Source of the DNA: JAHEJV01 sp964653555
GTDB lineage: Bacteria > Myxococcota_A > UBA9160 > SMWR01
DNA length: 64,000 bases
Reading direction: 5' to 3'
Assembly (NCBI GenBank): GCA_964653555.1
Contig: CAZZFT010000009.1
Coordinates: forward strand, 9,939 to 73,938
The first letter of the stretch is position 1. The number at the start of each line of letters is the position of its first letter. Position numbers and translations under genes: made by a program. Of the stretch, positions 44,019-52,752 are shown piece by piece. A model generated the notes under the pieces. It worked only from the letters and a program-made list of their open reading frames with translations, searched no databases and was not told the origin of the DNA.

Positions 44019-45320
44019 CTAGATGTCGATTACCAGATCTTTCCGGGGGCGAGAGCAGCAAGTCAACAGGTTTCCGGCCGCCGGAGGCTCGAGCGGTTCG
44101 GGATCATACTTCACCGACCCAGAGATCAACCCGCACTCGCACGTATGGCAAACCCCGGTCCGGCAAGACCACCGGACCGGGACGTCACAGGCTTCGGCGA
44201 GTTCCAGCAGGCTGTGGAACTTCGAGTCCCAGGAAACCGTAAGCCCGGCGCGAGCAAATGAAATTCTTGGACCTTCGCCGGGCGACCCGGCAGGGGCGTG
44301 CGGTAGGCGGCGCGGCGCCTTCTTCACACCCGGCGTAAGGGAGTTGCCTGAACCGAAAATCTCCGTGTGGATGCGATCACGGACCACGCCCCAACCAGCG
44401 AGCCCGGCCGTGAAGTCCTCAAGGAAGGCGGGAGGGCCGCACAGATAAAACTCGCATTCGCGGGGTACGCCCAGTTTTTGGAGGACCGTGACAGTCAGCC
44501 GGCCGGCAGCATCGTAGTCAACGCCCAGCCGGTCAGTCGCGTCGGGCCGGCTGTACTGGACATGGCTTCGGGCGTGGGGCAGCTTAGCCAGCAAATCGCG
44601 TGCCTCTCGGGCAAAGGGATGATCCAGGCGGTTGCGGGCTCCATAGATCCACCAGACCGGGCGCGGCGATGCGTGTGCTGCTAGCGCGTGGAGCATCGCC
44701 ATCACCGGAGTCGCGCCCACGCCGGCGCTCAACAGCACCACAGGAGACTCGCCGGGTCGCAGGATGAAGGCGCCGCGGGGTGCGCTGACATCCAGGACAT
44801 CGCCTGCACGAAGCCGCGTGCTCAGGTAAGTGCTGGCGATTCCGTGCGGTTCCTCCTTAATGGTTATGCGATAACGACCGGCATCCGGCAGATCGGACAG
44901 CGAGTAGCTGCGCAAGACCGGAGGCGGGTCGCCTTGGGGACGGAGTCGCAACACCACGAACTGCCCGGGCAGAGGGACGGTCAAAGGACGATCGTCCACC
45001 GGCTCCAGCACCAGTGAGACAACACTGCTGCTCTCGCGATCCATGCTGGCCACTCGCAGAGGCCGGAATCCGGGGACAGCCGTGAGCATCTGCTCAGGTA
45101 GCGCTAGTCCGGCATTCCCTGTGCGCGACCCCGGCTGCGTCATCTGCCGGAGAAGAGCCTCAAAGGAAGACTTCCAGCCCGGGCTCAGGGACGGAATGCG
45201 CAAAGCCCGCTCAAGCTCTTCTTTGGCGGGTCCGGGAAGGTAGAGCAGCCCGTCGACCGCGGCGACCGTGAGGCGTTCAGGGCCCTCGGCGACTTTGACG
45301 ATTTCATCGCTGGCGCCCAC
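44019..45320 (-). CDS. FAD/NAD(P) and 2Fe-2S ferredoxin reductase (downstream half of a MOSC fusion)
   Basis: The protein has 433 residues. Residues 1-60 are a MOSC-type 3-alpha helical domain (LTVAAVDGLLYLPGP). Then comes an FAD domain (RSYSLSDLPDAGRYRITIKE), an NAD domain (VVLLSAGVGATPVMAMLHAL, FYLCGPPAFLEDFTAGL) and a C-terminal plant-type 2Fe-2S cluster with WSCRTGVCHTCECG and LLTCCSRP. This architecture normally continues from an N-terminal MOSC domain in one chain. Here the MOSC part is in another frame and one extra A near 45330 separates them; a GTG at 45320 could restart translation. Codon use is less GC-biased than the neighbourhood. Confidence 0.85.
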   Translation of the reverse strand: MGASDEIVKVAEGPERLTVAAVDGLLYLPGPAKEELERALRIPSLSPGWKSSFEALLRQMTQPGSRTGNAGLALPEQMLTAVPGFRPLRVASMDRESSSVVSLVLEPVDDRPLTVPLPGQFVVLRLRPQGDPPPVLRSYSLSDLPDAGRYRITIKEEPHGIASTYLSTRLRAGDVLDVSAPRGAFILRPGESPVVLLSAGVGATPVMAMLHALAAHASPRPVWWIYGARNRLDHPFAREARDLLAKLPHARSHVQYSRPDATDRLGVDYDAAGRLTVTVLQKLGVPRECEFYLCGPPAFLEDFTAGLAGWGVVRDRIHTEIFGSGNSLTPGVKKAPRRLPHAPAGSPGEGPRISFARAGLTVSWDSKFHSLLELAEACDVPVRWSCRTGVCHTCECGLISGSVKYDPEPLEPPAAGNLLTCCSRPRKDLVIDI

Positions 45321-45783
45321 CTCGCCCTCTTTCTAGGACGCGAAAATAGAACCCCGGGCGGTGATGAGCGACCAGCAAAGCCGCCATCCTGGGCTCATCC
45401 ATTCGTATGCCAACGCGGTAGCAGGTCACACGCGGCTGCGTAACTTCGAACAGGGCGCCGCCGATGCGATAGCGATCGCCGACGCAGACCTCGCTGTCGG
45501 CCAGGCCTTCCACCGTGAAGTTCTCTCCGAATTGCCCGAATTCGAAATCGGCTCGCTTCAGTTCGCGCTGCCAATAGTGATAGGAATCCATCTGGTAGAC
45601 AAACACAGCCCGGTGTTCTCCACCGTGACCGGCCAGATCACCCTGTGCGTCACCATCGATGTTAAGCCGCCGAACCAGGCGCCGTCCCTGCACCGGCTCC
45701 TTCCACACGGACGTGAAGACAGTCTTACCGCGCCACGTGATCTCGCGCGGAAGACCCACGTTGACTGACAACAACCGTGCCAT
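45304..45783 (-). CDS. MOSC domain protein (upstream half of a MOSC-reductase fusion)
   Basis: This is a 159-residue MOSC domain with LLSVNVGLPREITWRGKT, GHGGEHRAVFVYQMD, FGQFGENFTVEGL and VTQPRVTCYRVGIR (the conserved Cys). It stops at 45304 just after FYFRVLERG, where one base out of frame the sequence continues EGEVGASDEI of the reductase gene. I infer an originally continuous MOSC/oxidoreductase protein. The start at 45783 follows a strong GAGGAGGTAAGG. Confidence 0.87.
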   Translation of the reverse strand: MARLLSVNVGLPREITWRGKTVFTSVWKEPVQGRRLVRRLNIDGDAQGDLAGHGGEHRAVFVYQMDSYHYWQRELKRADFEFGQFGENFTVEGLADSEVCVGDRYRIGGALFEVTQPRVTCYRVGIRMDEPRMAALLVAHHRPGFYFRVLERGRGGRQR

Positions 45784-45799
45784 ATGGACCCTTACCTCC

Positions 45800-45930
45800 T
45801 CATTTCCCTAGGTCCAGGATGATGAGATCATGATGGGGCCCTTTCACGCAGCGGATCTCATCTCCAGCCCCCACGTCACCCTCGACCTCGATTCGTAACC
45901 AAGACCCCGGTTTTCGTTCATGCGATGCGA
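45800..45930 (-). pseudogene. C-terminal remnant of a further MOSC gene
   Basis: On the minus strand a frame ending in TGA at 45800 reads RKPGSWLRIEVEGDVGAGDE and then KGPHHDLIILDLG, the typical last strand and helix of a MOSC domain. No start or upstream part is present. It lies 16 bp before the intact MOSC start, which suggests a partial duplication or a neighbouring gene that was cut. Confidence 0.5.
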
Positions 45931-45963
45931 CCGACGGCAGGTGATTTCCAGATAGCACTCTTG

Positions 45964-46617
45964 TCAGGGCGACCGCCGTGTTCGAACTCGCGCACCGGAC
46001 CGACCTTGAGAGAACTGGGAAATGGGGCGCGTGTTTGCGCGGCGCCCGTGCTGTGCAATGGCCCAGAGGCGGAGGTCTCCGAAGAGTTGTGCGAGGGCAG
46101 CGGGCTGATAGTGGGCGTTGAGGCCGCTCGGGTTGGGTAGGACCCAGGCGTGGCTGCCGCCGAAGGGGGCCTTTTGGAGGCCGACGCGAGCGTCTTTGAT
46201 GCCGGAGATTATGCGGTAGGGGCCGATGCCGACGAAGGCGACGACGGTGGGGCGCCAGCGTTTGACTTTGGCTTGGAGGCGCTGGCCACCGGCGCGAAGT
46301 TCGTCGTCGGTGAGTTCATCGGCGCGGGCGGTGGCGCGTTCGACGATGTTGGTGATGCCGAATTCGAGGTCGAGAAGGAGGGATCCTTCAAAGGGGGAGA
46401 AGAGGCGCGGGGTAAAGCCGCCGCCGTGGAGGGCGGGCCAGAAGCGGTTGCCGGGGCGGCCGAAGTGGCGGCCGATGGCGGCGGTGTAGAGGCCGGGGTT
46501 GATGCCGGCGAAGAAAACGATGAGGTTTTTGGCGACGAGATCCGGGACGACCTTGTTGTGCGCGGCGAGGAGCTGGGCTTTGGTGGGTTCCCAGGGAGTG
46601 GGCAATCTCCGATTCAT
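45964..46617 (-). CDS. mug: G/U mismatch-specific DNA glycosylase
   Basis: This is a 217-residue uracil-DNA-glycosylase-fold protein of the Mug/TDG family. FFAGINPGLYTAAIGRHF contains the catalytic GINPG, HFGRPGNRFWPALH is the conserved base-recognition region, and VLPNPSGLNAH is the DNA-intercalating loop. It removes U or T from G mismatches in DNA. The last 20 residues (after QHGRR) look unrelated and Arg/Ser-rich, so the C-terminus may have been altered. The gene's GC content is lower than that of the flanking blocks. Confidence 0.92.
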   Translation of the reverse strand: MNRRLPTPWEPTKAQLLAAHNKVVPDLVAKNLIVFFAGINPGLYTAAIGRHFGRPGNRFWPALHGGGFTPRLFSPFEGSLLLDLEFGITNIVERATARADELTDDELRAGGQRLQAKVKRWRPTVVAFVGIGPYRIISGIKDARVGLQKAPFGGSHAWVLPNPSGLNAHYQPAALAQLFGDLRLWAIAQHGRRANTRPISQFSQGRSGARVRTRRSP

Positions 46618-46691
46618 AGGGCAGCGTCCTTGGAGGCTATTTTGTCCTCGCCGATGGTCGTGTTTGTGGTCATGACGAAAGCTCCTTCCAA

Positions 46692-47420
46692 TTACCAGCG
46701 GCCGAAATGAGCGCCGCCATCGACATACAGGATGTGGCCAGTGACCGTCGCGGCGTCGGTCAGGTACATGACCGCGTCCGTGATGTCCTTGACTGTCGAG
46801 GGCCGACCCATCGGCGACAAGCTCTCCATCACCTCCTTCGGAGTCTCCCGGTGAAGCGGCGTGTCGACGACGCCCGGCGCGACGGCGTTCACGCGGATGC
46901 CGTCTTTCGCATACTCCATCGCTAGATGCTGGGTGATCGTTTCGAGACCGCCCTTGGTGATCATCGGCACCGCCGCCGTCACACCCCGGAGCGGGTTGCG
47001 AGCCAGGGCCGCCGTAATCGTGACAATGCTCCCGCCTGTCTTCTGCGCCAACATTTGCTTGACGGAGAGTTGGGTGACGTACAGGAAGCCCTCGACGTTC
47101 GTCGAGACAAGCGACTTGAAGTCTTCGGCTGTGTAATCCGTGAACGGCTTGGCAAAGAAGATGCCGGCGTTATTGACCAGTACATCGATCGACTTGAAAC
47201 GAGACAGCGCTGTTTCGACGATCTTGGCGGCGGTTGCCGGCTCGCCAATGTGGCCGTCCACCGGAGCGACCCGGTCGGAAGCCGCGACCTCGGTGGATTG
47301 CGTCATCTTCCGAGAATTGGCAACGACGTTGAAACCCCGTTCGACAAAACCTTTCACGATTCCCGCGCCGATTCCCTGCGAAGCTCCGGTCACGATTGCT
47401 GTCTTCCGTGGTCCGCTCAT
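46692..47420 (-). CDS. SDR-family oxidoreductase lacking the usual catalytic Tyr
   Basis: This is a 242-residue SDR: AIVTGASQGIGAGIV at the start, VNNAGIFFAKPF, and a C-terminal HILYVDGGAHFGRW. The catalytic block reads VTAAVPMITKGGLE, so Lys is present but the position of the catalytic Tyr (YxxxK) is Pro. The Ser region (TITAALARN) also lacks a clear Ser. Such variants exist in a distinct SDR subgroup, so it may be active in another way or be non-catalytic. The GC content is lower than in the surrounding genes. Confidence 0.87.
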   Translation of the reverse strand: MSGPRKTAIVTGASQGIGAGIVKGFVERGFNVVANSRKMTQSTEVAASDRVAPVDGHIGEPATAAKIVETALSRFKSIDVLVNNAGIFFAKPFTDYTAEDFKSLVSTNVEGFLYVTQLSVKQMLAQKTGGSIVTITAALARNPLRGVTAAVPMITKGGLETITQHLAMEYAKDGIRVNAVAPGVVDTPLHRETPKEVMESLSPMGRPSTVKDITDAVMYLTDAATVTGHILYVDGGAHFGRW

Positions 47421-47634
47421 GGTATTTACCTCGAGATGGTGTTTCTCTGGAAAGAATACGTCCGCGTTGCCTGTGCCGGCGTAGCTGAAACAACATCAAG
47501 CCCGTGCGATCGTCGATCGGAGCAGAGTATCCGTTCGGTCACGCGCGTATGGAGCCGCGAGCGTCTGAGTGCGATGAACCGGGCACACGAGGTGCCTGGG
47601 GAAGCGTACGACACGAGAGCAGTGGGCGCGGCAC

Positions 47635-47986
47635 ATGCGCGGCCGGCGGCGTAGCGGGCTGACGGCGCGAGAGTTCGCGGCATCGATCGCAGTAGAACCT
47701 TCGATGCTTGGCTACTGGGCCTGGCGACTCGGTCGCGAGCCCGGGCGCCAAGGCGGCAGCCAGCAAGCGCTCGAGGCCGACGGCACCGACATCGTTCATA
47801 GAGATCGTCGCCGAGGCGATGCCGGACGGCCGCGTCGAGCTCGAGCTGGCTGGCGGGGCCACCCTCGACCGTGACGACGTGCAGGCCGCTGCCGGGCGCC
47901 GAGCGCGCCGTGGCCGCGCAGTCAGTCGCGTAGTCCCCACTGTCCCGGGACGCGGAAGACCGAACGGCTACGGAGCAGAAGACTGA
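47635..47986 (+). mobile_element. IS66-type accessory gene relic
   Basis: Frame one reads RRSGLTAREFAASIAVEPSM and LGYWAWRLGRE, the helix-turn-helix of IS66-type TnpA accessory proteins. After a frameshift near 47745 the second frame gives PTSFIEIVAEAMPDGRVELE. There is no intact start-to-stop frame and no neighbouring TnpB or TnpC, so it is a relic. The region 47421-47634 before it holds only the SDR promoter side. Confidence 0.6.
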
Positions 47987-48228
47987 CCAGCATTCTGCAG
48001 GACTAGCGTAAGAAGCGCCTGAGCTGCGGCTGTTGACGATGCGGGATTCTGCCCGGTGACCAGACGACCGTCGACAATCGCAAAGCTTTCCCAATCTGGA
48101 GCCTTCTCATAGCGGCCGCCGATTCCTTTGAGCTCGTCCTCTACAAGGAACGGCTCGCGTTCCCCAGGGCGAACCCGATCGGCGCCCTCTCGCTTCAACG
48201 CGCTGCGTCGTGATTGAGACGACGGCAC
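47968..48228 (-). pseudogene. C-terminal fragment of a DJ-1/PfpI-family protein
   Basis: The frame ends at 47968 and reads REPFLVEDELKGIGGRYEKA, DWESFAIVDGRLVTGQNPAS and AAAQALLTLVLQ, the last third of a type-1 glutamine-amidotransferase-like (DJ-1/PfpI) protein. The nucleophile Cys domain is missing, and sequence upstream of about 48190 is unrelated. It cannot be functional as the family enzyme. Confidence 0.75.
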
Positions 48229-48308
48229 TTGCGTCTTGACTTCGACCCCCGATGCGGTGTGGAGTCGGGGGAGCCGGCCCGATGGGGAGGCCGGGCGGAG
48301 GAGAAGTC

Positions 48309-50258
48309 ATGAGAATTCGAACCGCGGGGCTCGCCGTCCTCGCCATCGCGCTTGCCGCCGTCTCCGTCCCCAAGGGATGCGGGCGGAACATGGTGCTCGC
48401 CGGCACGGCATCGCGCTCCGTGCTGCCGCTCGTAGACGGCAGCCTTGGCTACCTCGACGCCGGGTTTCCCGATCGCCAGGACCCCACCGACCCCGGCATC
48501 GTCGTGCCCGCCTGGGACGACGGCCGCATCGCGGTGGGCAACGGCGACAACTTCTCGGCGTGGGTCCACGACGACCTGCGGGTCACGGCGCTGGCCATCG
48601 ACGACCCGCGCAGCGCGGACCTCGTCGTGTTCGTGGCGAGCGACCTCTACATGATCTTCCGCACCGACGGCGATGAGATCCGCGCCAAGGCCGCGGCCAT
48701 GCTGCCCCCCGGGCTGGCCAATCGCATGCGCGTCCTCATCAGCGCCAACCACAACCACCACGGGCCGGACACCGCCTTCGACGTCAACCACTCCTGGTAC
48801 GAGCACATGACGGACCAGGCCGCAGCCGCCGTGGCGGAGGCGGTGCTGTCGCGCCGGCCGGCGCGTCTGAGGGTGGCCGCCGGCGAGCACTGGTTCGGCA
48901 TGAACGACAGCACCGACCCGCAGATCTTCGACCCGCGGCTGAACGCCCTGCAGGTGGTGGACGTGCACGGTGACGTGATCGCCACCGCCGTGCAGTGGAA
49001 CAACCACCCCGAGGGCACCCTGGGCTACCACCCGCCGCAGTCGGAGATCGCCGACGACTGCGTGGTGCTCGGCCTCTCCGGCAGCGACTGCGACGCCGAG
49101 GGCCGCTACTTCACGGCCGACTACCCGGGCGTGCTGCGCCAGGATCTCCAGGCCCGCTACGGCGGCGAGGTGCTCTACATGAATGGAGCCCTCGGCGTGC
49201 TGATCGGGCCCGGCGGCGCGCAGGTCTGGGAGGTGACCGAGGACCATCCGCTGGGCAACCAGATGGTGGCGCCCGCCGGCGCCGAGGCGGCCGGGGGTGG
49301 CAGCGACTACACGGCCCGCAACTTCCGCCGCACCGCCATCGTCGGCGAGCAGCTGGCGCTGGCGGTCGAGCGCATCCTCGACGACGCCGCGCCGGTCGCC
49401 GAGCCGCGGGTCTCGTACGACGTGGAGCCGTTCTACACGCGGCTCAGCAACATCGGCTTCCGCTTCCTGCTCGTGGTCGATCCGAACACGGGCTTTACCG
49501 CGCTCGGCCACAACGTTGCGGTGATGTACACCTGCGATCTCCCCGCCAGCGACGCCACCTGCACGCCGGACGGGGCGGCCGACGAGCCGGACCCGCTGCT
49601 CGGGTCGATCCGCGTGGGCGACCATCTGAAGAGCGCCGTCGAGTACGTGCGGATCGGCGAGGTGGGCATGATGTTCCTGCCCGGCGAGATCCCGGGCGAG
49701 CTCACCGCCGGCCTGCCGTCGGGATTCCGCTCGCACCCGGAGGACTGGTACGAGGAGCCGCCGGGCCGGCACGCCTTCGGCGCCGACTACACCATCCCGG
49801 GCTACACGTCGAACCGCATGGACGACGCCTACCGCTGGACGATCGGCCTGGGCAGCGACGAGCTCGGGTACTTCATCCCGATCTCGAACTTCCGGGTGCT
49901 GTGCGTCGCGGACCAGCTCGCCGGGGACGGCGCCTGTCAACAGCTGTACGACTTCGGCGTCATCGACTTCCCCGATTCCGTCGCCGGCAGCACCTGCAAG
50001 GCCATCACCGAGGACCCCTCGCTGCTGGCGAACTACCCGCCGGACGCCGCGACTGCGCTAGCCGCCAGCTGCCGCTACGGCCAGGCCCTGGGAGAGGCCG
50101 ACGGACACTACGAGGAGACGAACGCGGCCGGCTGGGACATGGCCCAGGACATGATGGATGCCGTGGCCGCCATCACCGGCAACGACGACCCGACCGAGGT
50201 GAACCCCGACTTCCCCGGTTGGTGGCAGGGCTACCTGCCGCCGGGTGACCTGCCGTAG
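48309..50258 (+). CDS. Exported neutral-ceramidase-like protein
   Basis: This is a 649-residue protein with an N-terminal signal or lipoprotein-type leader (AVLAIALAAVSVPKGCG). The motif ISANHNHHGPDTAF near residue 155 resembles the zinc-binding HTHSGP motif of neutral/alkaline ceramidases. Later blocks, WNNHPEGTLGY and GALGVLIGPGG, fit the same fold. It would cleave N-acyl amide lipids outside the cytoplasm. The family call rests on these motifs only. The start at 48309 has an excellent GGAGGAGAAG. Length is normal for the family. Confidence 0.65.
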   Translation: MRIRTAGLAVLAIALAAVSVPKGCGRNMVLAGTASRSVLPLVDGSLGYLDAGFPDRQDPTDPGIVVPAWDDGRIAVGNGDNFSAWVHDDLRVTALAIDDPRSADLVVFVASDLYMIFRTDGDEIRAKAAAMLPPGLANRMRVLISANHNHHGPDTAFDVNHSWYEHMTDQAAAAVAEAVLSRRPARLRVAAGEHWFGMNDSTDPQIFDPRLNALQVVDVHGDVIATAVQWNNHPEGTLGYHPPQSEIADDCVVLGLSGSDCDAEGRYFTADYPGVLRQDLQARYGGEVLYMNGALGVLIGPGGAQVWEVTEDHPLGNQMVAPAGAEAAGGGSDYTARNFRRTAIVGEQLALAVERILDDAAPVAEPRVSYDVEPFYTRLSNIGFRFLLVVDPNTGFTALGHNVAVMYTCDLPASDATCTPDGAADEPDPLLGSIRVGDHLKSAVEYVRIGEVGMMFLPGEIPGELTAGLPSGFRSHPEDWYEEPPGRHAFGADYTIPGYTSNRMDDAYRWTIGLGSDELGYFIPISNFRVLCVADQLAGDGACQQLYDFGVIDFPDSVAGSTCKAITEDPSLLANYPPDAATALAASCRYGQALGEADGHYEETNAAGWDMAQDMMDAVAAITGNDDPTEVNPDFPGWWQGYLPPGDLP

Positions 50259-50461
50259 AGGGCGCACCACCCTGGGGCGCTCGATCGAGGGCGCCGGCCC
50301 GGGGCTCGTCCGGGCCGGCGCGGATCGACGCGAGCACCCCTCTGCCGCGGGTCGCCTGCAGGCTCCCGGCCCTTCATCTGCAATGCCGATGTGTCGACCC
50401 GTACCCCCCAGCAGTGCGGCAACGTGCAGCTCGCACTCGGTCGCTACGGTTCGTCGGCCTC

Positions 50462-50600
50462 ATGCTCCTCCTTGGCACGGTGCCGTCCGCACTCTCGGTA
50501 GCCGAACGTGGCGCGAGCCCGGCCAACTTCGTGGTCATCTTGATCCCGGGCCTTCCGGGCCCCGTGTGTCTTGTGGGCGGTCTACGCTCCACGGCACCCG
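50462..50600 (+). pseudogene. Possible sulfatase N-terminal fragment
   Basis: The frame begins MLLLGTVPSALS, a signal-peptide-like run, then PANFVVILI, which resembles the first strand after the leader in secreted sulfatases (usually P-N-hydrophobic-D-D). The expected metal-binding Asp pair does not follow, and the similarity is lost within 25 residues. It lies just before repeat copy 4, as other truncated genes do. Weak call; the rest of 50259-50461 holds nothing I can support. Confidence 0.3.
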
Positions 50601-50654
50601 TGCGACACTAAGGGGGCTTGGCGCGCAGTCACGGTGCGGCACACTGCGGGTCGC

Positions 50655-50731
50655 AGGATAGGCAGTATAAGCTGTGAATTCTCGCCAGGGCCGACAAGTA
50701 GGGCTATGTCAACCGTGCTGCCCCGCGGCGA
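50655..50731 (+). repeat. GAGGATAGG repeat, copy 4 (long, 77 bp)
   Basis: It starts AGGATAGGCAGTATAAGCTG with several substitutions (TGAATTC, GACAAG, TAGGGC) that break the open frame seen in other long copies. The right half GTCAACCGTGCTGCCCCGCG is unchanged. It links gene debris on the left to another truncated gene on the right. Confidence 0.9.
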
Positions 50732-51071
50732 GCACGCCTTCTTCGAATTGGGTCACTTCGCGCTATCCGAGGCCGAGCGCGAGATGATCCGGCCCGGCAT
50801 CGGCAGCGTGCCCGAGCGGGCTGGAATCGTCGAACGCTTCGAGACGTTTCTGGATGAAGGCGCACGCAGGCCGGGAATCCCGATGCTCCGCCAGTCTCTC
50901 GACTACGTACGGAACGAACTCTCCCTCGACGCCAGCGAGTTCGTTCACGAGATGGTCGACGGGATCCTGGGCGACCACTATCCCGTGCCGGACCGAATCC
51001 TGACGTGTAGTGAGCACGTCATCCGTGCGTATCTGTCACAGGAAATGGCGAGTCCGAGCACAGTCTCGTAG
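50732..51071 (+). pseudogene. Fragment of an unrecognised protein downstream of repeat copy 4
   Basis: The frame continues from the repeat (an in-frame ATG lies inside it) through about 100 residues such as EHAFFELGHFALSEAEREMI, FETFLDEGARRPGIPMLRQS and ELSLDASEFVHEMVDG. Around 51040 it meets the reversed 5' piece of a VOC gene. It is helical, with no known family, and probably lacks both ends. Confidence 0.4.
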
Positions 51072-51133
51072 AAGTGCTGGGATTCTTCGAGGTCCGTGAC
51101 GTTGATGCAGTACTGGTCGATGCTGACCTTCAT
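51040..51133 (-). pseudogene. VOC/glyoxalase-family gene, only the N-terminus left
   Basis: From an ATG at 51133 the minus strand reads KVSIDQYCINVTDLEESQHF and YETVLGLAI, the first beta-alpha unit of a vicinal-oxygen-chelate (glyoxalase/dioxygenase) protein. After about 30 residues the similarity ends in unrelated DNA. Only a quarter of the domain remains. Confidence 0.6.
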
Positions 51134-51269
51134 GGTTTTGCGGGTCCTTCTTCCTGGAGTGGACGTTGGCCGCAGCCGGAGTTCGACCGGCGCGGACGAG
51201 AAGACGGAATGGGATGATAGGCGGCTTTCTTCGACGCGGGTTCGCTGCGGGGACACGGCCCGTCTCGTC

Positions 51270-52577
51270 TCAATGGGGGAGCCCGAGGAAGCTCGCGAGA
51301 TTGTCCCGCATGATCGCCAACACCTGGTTCTCGGGGAGACCGCCCAGCTGGGCCTCGACGTATTCGCTCGGAAAGGCGAGTCCCTCGCCGTGCGGAAAGT
51401 CCGAGCCGAAGACGATGGGTTCGATGCCCACCTCCGCGATGACGCGCTGCACGTTCTCCTCGGGGAAGGGCGCCACGACGAAGTGCTCGCAAAAGATCTC
51501 CCGAGGCCGCCGATCGAGATCTCCCCAGCGCGCCTTGCGCCCCATCTGGAACGCGTGATCCAGCTTGCGAAGCAGATACGGAAGCCACGGCGTGCCCTGC
51601 TCGGCCAGACACACGTGGATGTCCGGGAAGCGGCAGAACAGACCGTGCATGATCATGCTAGTGACGGTCTCCATCGCCGGTCGATCGCACCAGTAGAGCA
51701 CCCACTGCAGGGCGTCGAAATCACCGAGCACGGCATCCGGATCCTCGCTCAGGTCGGCACCGTACTTCTGGTAGTCGGTCGGTCCGACGTGCGTCGCGAC
51801 GCGAACCTTCGCCTCGTTGATGCGGGCCCAGACGGGATCGAACACGGGGTCGGCGATGGAGCGGCCGCCGCGAGGGTTCGTGCGACCGCCGTGGGCATGG
51901 CCGGACACGAAGCCGAGCACGCGGGCGCCCTCGCGGATCACCCGCTCCACTTCCTCGACCGCCAGGTCGACGTCGGCCAGTGGGATATAGGGTGGCAGGA
52001 ACATGCGTTCCTGATGCGCGTAGCCGACTTCTTCGTGTACCCACCGATTGTAGGCGCGGGCATTCGCGTGGATCGCGTCGACATCGGCCTGGAATTCGTA
52101 CTCGAGACTCAGGACATGTCCCGGGAACATGATCGCAGCGTGGATTCCCTGTTGATCCATCAATGCCAGGCGACGATCCCGATCGCCCCAGGCCGCCTCT
52201 TGTCGCTTGAACTCCAGGATGAGTTCCTTGCGGCCCGGCTCGTCGAGGTCCTTGTAGGGATTCAGCCGGTTCAGGAACATGCCCGGAGCGCGAGCCCCAC
52301 CGTCACCGGGCTTCGGACCCTCGGGGGAGGCGCTTGCGCCCGCGCTCGTCGTCGCGAGCGCGTCGACCTCCTGCTCGTTGCGCGGCGCGGATTCCCGCGT
52401 GAAGCCGAGCTTCGAGGGCTGGCTCCCGAACAGCTGCACGCGGCGTCCGTCTTCTCCACGCACGAATCGAACCGCCTTGTCCCGAAAGCGTGGGGAGATG
52501 TAGCGCTCGTACATGTCCTCGGGCTCGACGAAGTGGTTGTCGGCATCGTTGATCTCGAAGGGGAGGTCTCGGTGCAT
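51270..52577 (-). CDS. Amidohydrolase-2 family metal-dependent hydrolase
   Basis: This is a 435-residue TIM-barrel hydrolase of the ACMSD/amidohydrolase-2 type. DADNHFVEP replaces the usual DxHxH start, GFVSGHAHGG and RVATHVGPTDY supply mid-barrel residues, and IEPIVFGSDFPHGEG holds the catalytic Asp near residue 395. These enzymes decarboxylate or hydrolyse aromatic or CoA-linked acids. It lies between the VOC fragment and a crotonase and P450 pair on the other strand, a combination common in sterol or aromatic degradation. Confidence 0.87.
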   Translation of the reverse strand: MHRDLPFEINDADNHFVEPEDMYERYISPRFRDKAVRFVRGEDGRRVQLFGSQPSKLGFTRESAPRNEQEVDALATTSAGASASPEGPKPGDGGARAPGMFLNRLNPYKDLDEPGRKELILEFKRQEAAWGDRDRRLALMDQQGIHAAIMFPGHVLSLEYEFQADVDAIHANARAYNRWVHEEVGYAHQERMFLPPYIPLADVDLAVEEVERVIREGARVLGFVSGHAHGGRTNPRGGRSIADPVFDPVWARINEAKVRVATHVGPTDYQKYGADLSEDPDAVLGDFDALQWVLYWCDRPAMETVTSMIMHGLFCRFPDIHVCLAEQGTPWLPYLLRKLDHAFQMGRKARWGDLDRRPREIFCEHFVVAPFPEENVQRVIAEVGIEPIVFGSDFPHGEGLAFPSEYVEAQLGGLPENQVLAIMRDNLASFLGLPH

Positions 52578-52752
52578 CGTGGGTCTCCGCTTCTTCGCCT
52601 GCGCCCATGCGAGCGGCGCGTCCGGCCGAGCCCGCCTGTTTCGACGACGCGGGCGGGCGACCCGGCTGCGCTCGTCGGGATCATTCTGCAGGGTCGGGAC
52701 GAGCCGTGTCCAGCAAGCGTATCATCGTTGCATCGATCCGCGGGAGGTGATG

